Assembly (NCBI GenBank): GCA_003439945.1
Contig: QVRM01000947.1
Location: forward strand, 92,266-156,265
Reading direction: 5' to 3'
DNA length: 64,000 nucleotides
From: Dermanyssus gallinae
Taxonomy: Eukaryota; Arthropoda; Arachnida; Mesostigmata; Dermanyssidae
The position numbers were made by a program, and so were the translations under genes. The notes below the pieces were generated by a model that was not told the origin of the DNA, did not search any database, and saw only the letters and a list, made by a program, of their open reading frames with translations. This document shows, in pieces, positions 60,347 to 64,000 of this stretch; the first letter of the stretch is position 1, and the number at the start of each line of letters is the position of its first letter.

Positions 60347-61960
60347 TCTTTAAACAGTTTGTCCGAAAGCCCTTGGCCTACCGGCGAATATCCCGTCTGT
60401 CTACAGAGGGGAGCTACGAAGCCCAATGGAGCAAAGGCAGTACTTGGGTCATTCCTTGATTGCAGACCTCTCTCTCTCCCTGTCACACAGAAGCCCGAAT
60501 CAGCACGCCAATCCCTTGCGGGGCTAAACTCTTGTACGTCATCGACGTATCGCAGAGAGAAAGCTAACTTTACGAGGCTTACATTCATAGTTCGTATTCA
60601 GAAAATGCTGTTTCGCGGCTAAAATTCCCAAAGCTGCTCATTACCTAACGATGGTAATTACTCGGCCTAGATCGAGTAGAAGTAAGCCGATAGCAAACGC
60701 AGAATGCATGGTTTCTCAGCTCAGCAGCCAAGTTGTTTACTAGCCAAGCCAAGTTTAATTATACGTTCATACAATTTCATGACAATGTCCTTATATAATA
60801 GCGACGCTAGTGCAGCAAAGGAGTTCCTCATATTTTATTTAGCTTGTGTACCAGGAAACTTATACGGCTCCCTTGTTGAAGGCAGCCTGTACTCTAGATG
60901 ATCACTCTCTAAAAAATGTATTTAATACCTCATAAAACTAGCTTACTCGGTAGTGAATTTCTAGAAATCAATCGTTTGCCCACAATCAAGTTATAATCGG
61001 CGAACTATTGATCGATGTTTTTGCAATGCTGTTCATCACGCATTTACTAAATATTCAACTAAGTAGTCTATCTATCTATTAACATTGGTCAAGCAACTTG
61101 GATTAAATATCTGACCCTGACTAGACAATAGCTGGAAGAGCAACAAGACACGTAAAATCTTACATGTAAGTATACATATATTTCACTGCAGTTAGTTAAT
61201 GCGCATAGTGAATTAGATGAATACGAGTTGGTACTTTGGTGTTTGTAATAAGTTAGTTTCATTACTTTTGAGGCGAGTAATAACAATACCATTGTTAAAG
61301 CGAATACAAATAGTTGATGAGACCATTTGGTAATTTTAGTACCAAAAGTAGCAGGATCGGTCATGCTGTTACTTTGAACGGGTAAATGTAACGGCGCCGT
61401 AGCTGCTAACACCACTGAGTGGCCAGATGCGTGACTATGTTACCTGAATAATGTCGATTGGTTGGTATTGGTTTTTTTACGGGAGGTTTCGGGAGGACAT
61501 GGTGTACATGTGTTGCTATCAGCAACTAGTGTAGAACTCGCAATCCGTTAAACCCGTATTCCTTCCAACCTCCTCTTAGGTTCCCAGAAAGGTGCAGTCA
61601 GAATAAGTCTGTTACTTGAACCCTTCTCCCTACCAATATGCCGGAAGTTTTTGCTATGTGAGTCGAAATCTCCAGATGTTGACAAATAATGCAGTTTTAG
61701 CAGATCAAGCAAACGCACTATCTCGCAATTAATTTGAAACAGAACCAGGTCTCTACATAGTAAAGATGAAAGTTCACAACAAAGTGCGCACAACAGATAC
61801 TTAATAATTGATCCTTACAGTCCGACTACGAATTTCTGAAAAGCTTTTGATCTTAATTAGATATTTTGCGCTCGACTCTCGCATATAACTACCATTCTCA
61901 GATACAATGCCTACGTCATACAAGTCAGGCGAATACTCCCTATAGCCGCAACGCCAATTA
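60343..61960. other. No recognisable gene
   Basis: Frames of 60-126 codons on both strands overlap one another and show no domain resemblance. Confidence 0.35.
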
Positions 61961-61969
61961 CGACTTGCT

Positions 61970-62450
61970 TGATGCCATTTTCTCCTCGGCTATATCAAAC
62001 ACGAAGCTCTAGGCGGTTTTTTGTTGACGAGAAAATATTCACCGCAAAATGCCCAAATCAACTGCAGAAGAACGACCGTCGGCTTGCCTACGATCCAGGT
62101 GAATATTGGAAACAACAACTCCCCGGCTTGTGTTCATGTCGTAGGTGTGGGATCTAGCAAAATAAACGCGATGCCGCTCTACTTTCTTCTGAAAAACGAA
62201 ATCATTACAAGCGAACCTTACTTGCGTGTTGTACAAACTGAACTCGTGAAACCGTGGGTACATGGAGTGTCTAACAAATTGTGATCCGTCATTTAGCAAG
62301 ACGCCGCTTCCGCGTATACTAGCCGATTAGTACAGGAATGGCCCTTTGAACACAGCCACCGAACAGCCTAAATTCTAATCCAATGGACTATTATGTATGG
62401 GACAAAATTGGGCGAGAGTCTTACACGTCTCGAATGCTAGCGTCGAATAT
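61970..62450 (+). pseudogene. mariner transposase pseudogene
   Basis: Frame-shifted pieces follow the order of mariner-type transposases. RRFFVDEKIFT (about 62004-62040) holds the first catalytic Asp. Then come SPACVHVVGVGSSKINAMP (about 62120-62180) and LRVVQTELVKPWVHGV (about 62221-62270). The last block is PNSLNSNPMDYYVWDKIG (about 62365-62420), matching the PNSPDLNPMDYYVWG signature in which the third catalytic Asp follows PDLNP. The first Asp is kept and the expected second block (QQDGAP) is not seen. Stops and at least two frameshifts make it non-functional. No clear TIRs were identified. Confidence 0.75.
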
Positions 62451-63043
62451 CTAGTTTTATTCTCCCAGAGGTCACCAGTGATGTATGTTCATAAATTTAC
62501 ATGTGGCGAAGTGGCGTATCTTATATCATAAGTTTGACCTACTACAGATTTGCAACTCGAGAACTCCAGCTAGAACCAAGAGCATAGCAAGAAGCGTTTC
62601 GGTAATCGGTACTTACTAGTGCAGCTACTCCAGTTACCTCTCGAGGTACTTACGAGGTTGCTGCCGTCGCAACATCCACCTCTGCTAGGCGCATTTGCCA
62701 AGCGTCTTAGCTTCTCCGCCGCTTCCTATGAACTTCGCGTATGCTGCTTAATAGCTTGGGGGTTTAGCCGCTTTTTTTTATCTTCTGTGCCCGCTTAGCT
62801 CCAGTGAGCCGTCAGGTTGAGTGACGCAGAAGAGAGCGCTTGAAAGAGCGCGACCACGAGGAGGTAACCGAGATGAGAAGCCGAGGGGGCTCCTAAGCTG
62901 TGGAGCTCACGTATCTGCTGCCATCGGACAGAATTCAAAGATCGATGATGTCTGCAATGCGCCGAATAGCTTCTACATTCTCACAGATGAGTCGGCTTAT
63001 AAGTCGGGTCGTATCATTGATTGTTTAGTCGTTTTATTGATGC
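62451..63043. other. No recognisable gene
   Basis: No repeat or domain was recognised; moderate GC. Confidence 0.35.
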
Positions 63044-63142
63044 TATGATATGACTTTTATTTTACATATACCGCGGGGCGCCGATGATATGGCTTTTATT
63101 TATACCGCGGGACGCCGATGATATGGCTTTTATTTTACACCG
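63044..63142. repeat. Minisatellite, unit of 35-39 bp
   Basis: ATGATATGGCTTTTATTT and ACCGCGGGACGCCG alternate in about 2.6 units (63044, 63083, 63118). Confidence 0.9.
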
Positions 63143-63755
63143 TGCTTAGCTCTATCCACAGAGTGCTATTAGCAATTTGTCGCCCACGGCAACATTCAAT
63201 GCTTTGAGTTACGATTCGAGTTCCTGACAACGTTCTCTGACAATGTCAGATCCCAGTTTTAGTTGCCCTCTCCTTCGGAGTGCCTGCTACAAGTGTGTCT
63301 CCGTTGCGGTCGCTTGCTGTTGTACTACTAACCTAGTGGTTTCAAGTGAAGTCACGTTCAACATTGGTCGTGTCTTTTTACTCATAATTACTCGAGCCCT
63401 ATAACTTAGGCACTGCGCAACCCTATGCACGCCCGTGTTAGTACAACTGTCTCCGGCCCTACATCGTGCAAACACTTGTACTTGAAAAATTCACAAGTCG
63501 TTCCTGTACTTCGCACTACAATTCTGTTTAAGTTTTGCCCTGTAAACTGGGCCAACTACTTGATTGTTTTGAGGAGCAATTTGGTAAAATGCGTTCGTTT
63601 GACAAGAATCCAATATGGCGGACCATTCCAGGTGGTGGCCTTTCGGCCCCAGAGGGACTGGTTAGTGGCCGGGGCTTCGATTTATTTTAGCCATTGTAAA
63701 TTCTTCTATTTATCATAGACTCATGGCATCACGGAGCGTGTTCGACGAGCCTACC
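63143..63755. other. No recognisable gene
   Basis: A 97-codon plus frame at 63425-63718 has no recognised domain. Its end lies just upstream of the next LINE module. Confidence 0.35.
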
Positions 63756-63759
63756 CGGC

Positions 63760-64000
63760 GGCCAAATTTATAAAAAAAAAGTCGCCTTGTGCATTCTGCC
63801 GCCAGCTCCGCGGCACGCAAGGCTGAACGACTCAATGCTAACAAGTATGCCCAGCTCGATAATGAGTTCATTGTCATGTCGAGAATATTCGAGGCACTAG
63901 TGGGAATTGGCCCGAGGCATGATCACTCCTCTAAACGAATCGAACTGGCGACAAGGGAGAAAAGAGCTCTCGGTTACTCACTTCAGCGGTTACCGCTGGC
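63760..64000 (+). mobile_element. LINE C-terminal module, copy 4 (cut by the window end)
   Basis: The plus frame reads SSAARKAERLNANKYAQL, then FEALVGIGP, then RIELATREKRALGYSLQRLP and leaves the window. The order and spacing equal KLAKYA, FETLGG, LNLATGNKR and FLRQRLG in copy 1. It is open to the window edge, so the adjacent sequence should show whether the QRGNA block follows. Confidence 0.6.

Overview
This is eukaryotic DNA, most likely from an arthropod. The evidence is eroded animal-type non-LTR retrotransposons (LINEs of at least three kinds), mariner-type transposase relics, a tRNA-derived SINE family, very long (TA)n tracts, and one convincing intron-containing gene with a TATA box, GT-AG splice signals and an AATAAA signal. 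A mite or tick would fit, but that is an impression and not something the sequence proves. Nothing bacterial, organellar or viral is seen, and there is no CRISPR array and no operon structure.

The window is gene-poor. The only well-supported protein-coding gene lies on the minus strand at 51817-53969. It has two coding exons and encodes a secreted, cysteine-free, glutamine-rich protein of about 549 residues with no recognised family. A second, much weaker candidate is a short cysteine-rich 3'-terminal exon at 41884-42091 (minus) with its own AATAAA signal. Several GC-richer, trinucleotide-rich blocks (7150-8230, 10080-11850, 17690-18560, 25560-26490, 27720-28860, 34200-36020, 44490-45110) could be promoters, UTRs or first exons of larger genes, but no exon can be defended inside them.

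Most of the rest is transposon debris. From left to right it holds: a SINE and a LINE 3' end (1-745); a TIR element (about 1066-2093) with a TA-rich palindrome at its left end; LINE reverse-transcriptase C-terminus (2590-3400, minus); a tandem SINE pair (4540-4960, minus); LINE endonuclease (5200-5880, minus); mariner-type remnants (13525-14720); SINEs (15425, 18745, 22885, 45120); LINE reverse transcriptase (15940-17110); four scattered copies of one LINE C-terminal module (19828, 31738, 46364, 63760); a nearly perfect 52-bp inverted repeat (26489-27265); a LINE with ORF1 and reverse transcriptase (36600-39121); MITE-like inverted repeats (40240-44215); another LINE (47040-48650); an R1-like LINE with a tandemly duplicated zinc-knuckle segment (55780-57900, minus); and a mariner transposase pseudogene (61970-62450).

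The retroelement coding regions all carry stops and frameshifts, so none looks active. The (TA)n tracts repeatedly lie against transposon ends. No multi-gene system emerges. The most original observations are the secreted Q-rich gene, the repeated LINE C-terminal module, the 52-bp inverted repeat, and the duplicated zinc-knuckle units in the R1-like element.
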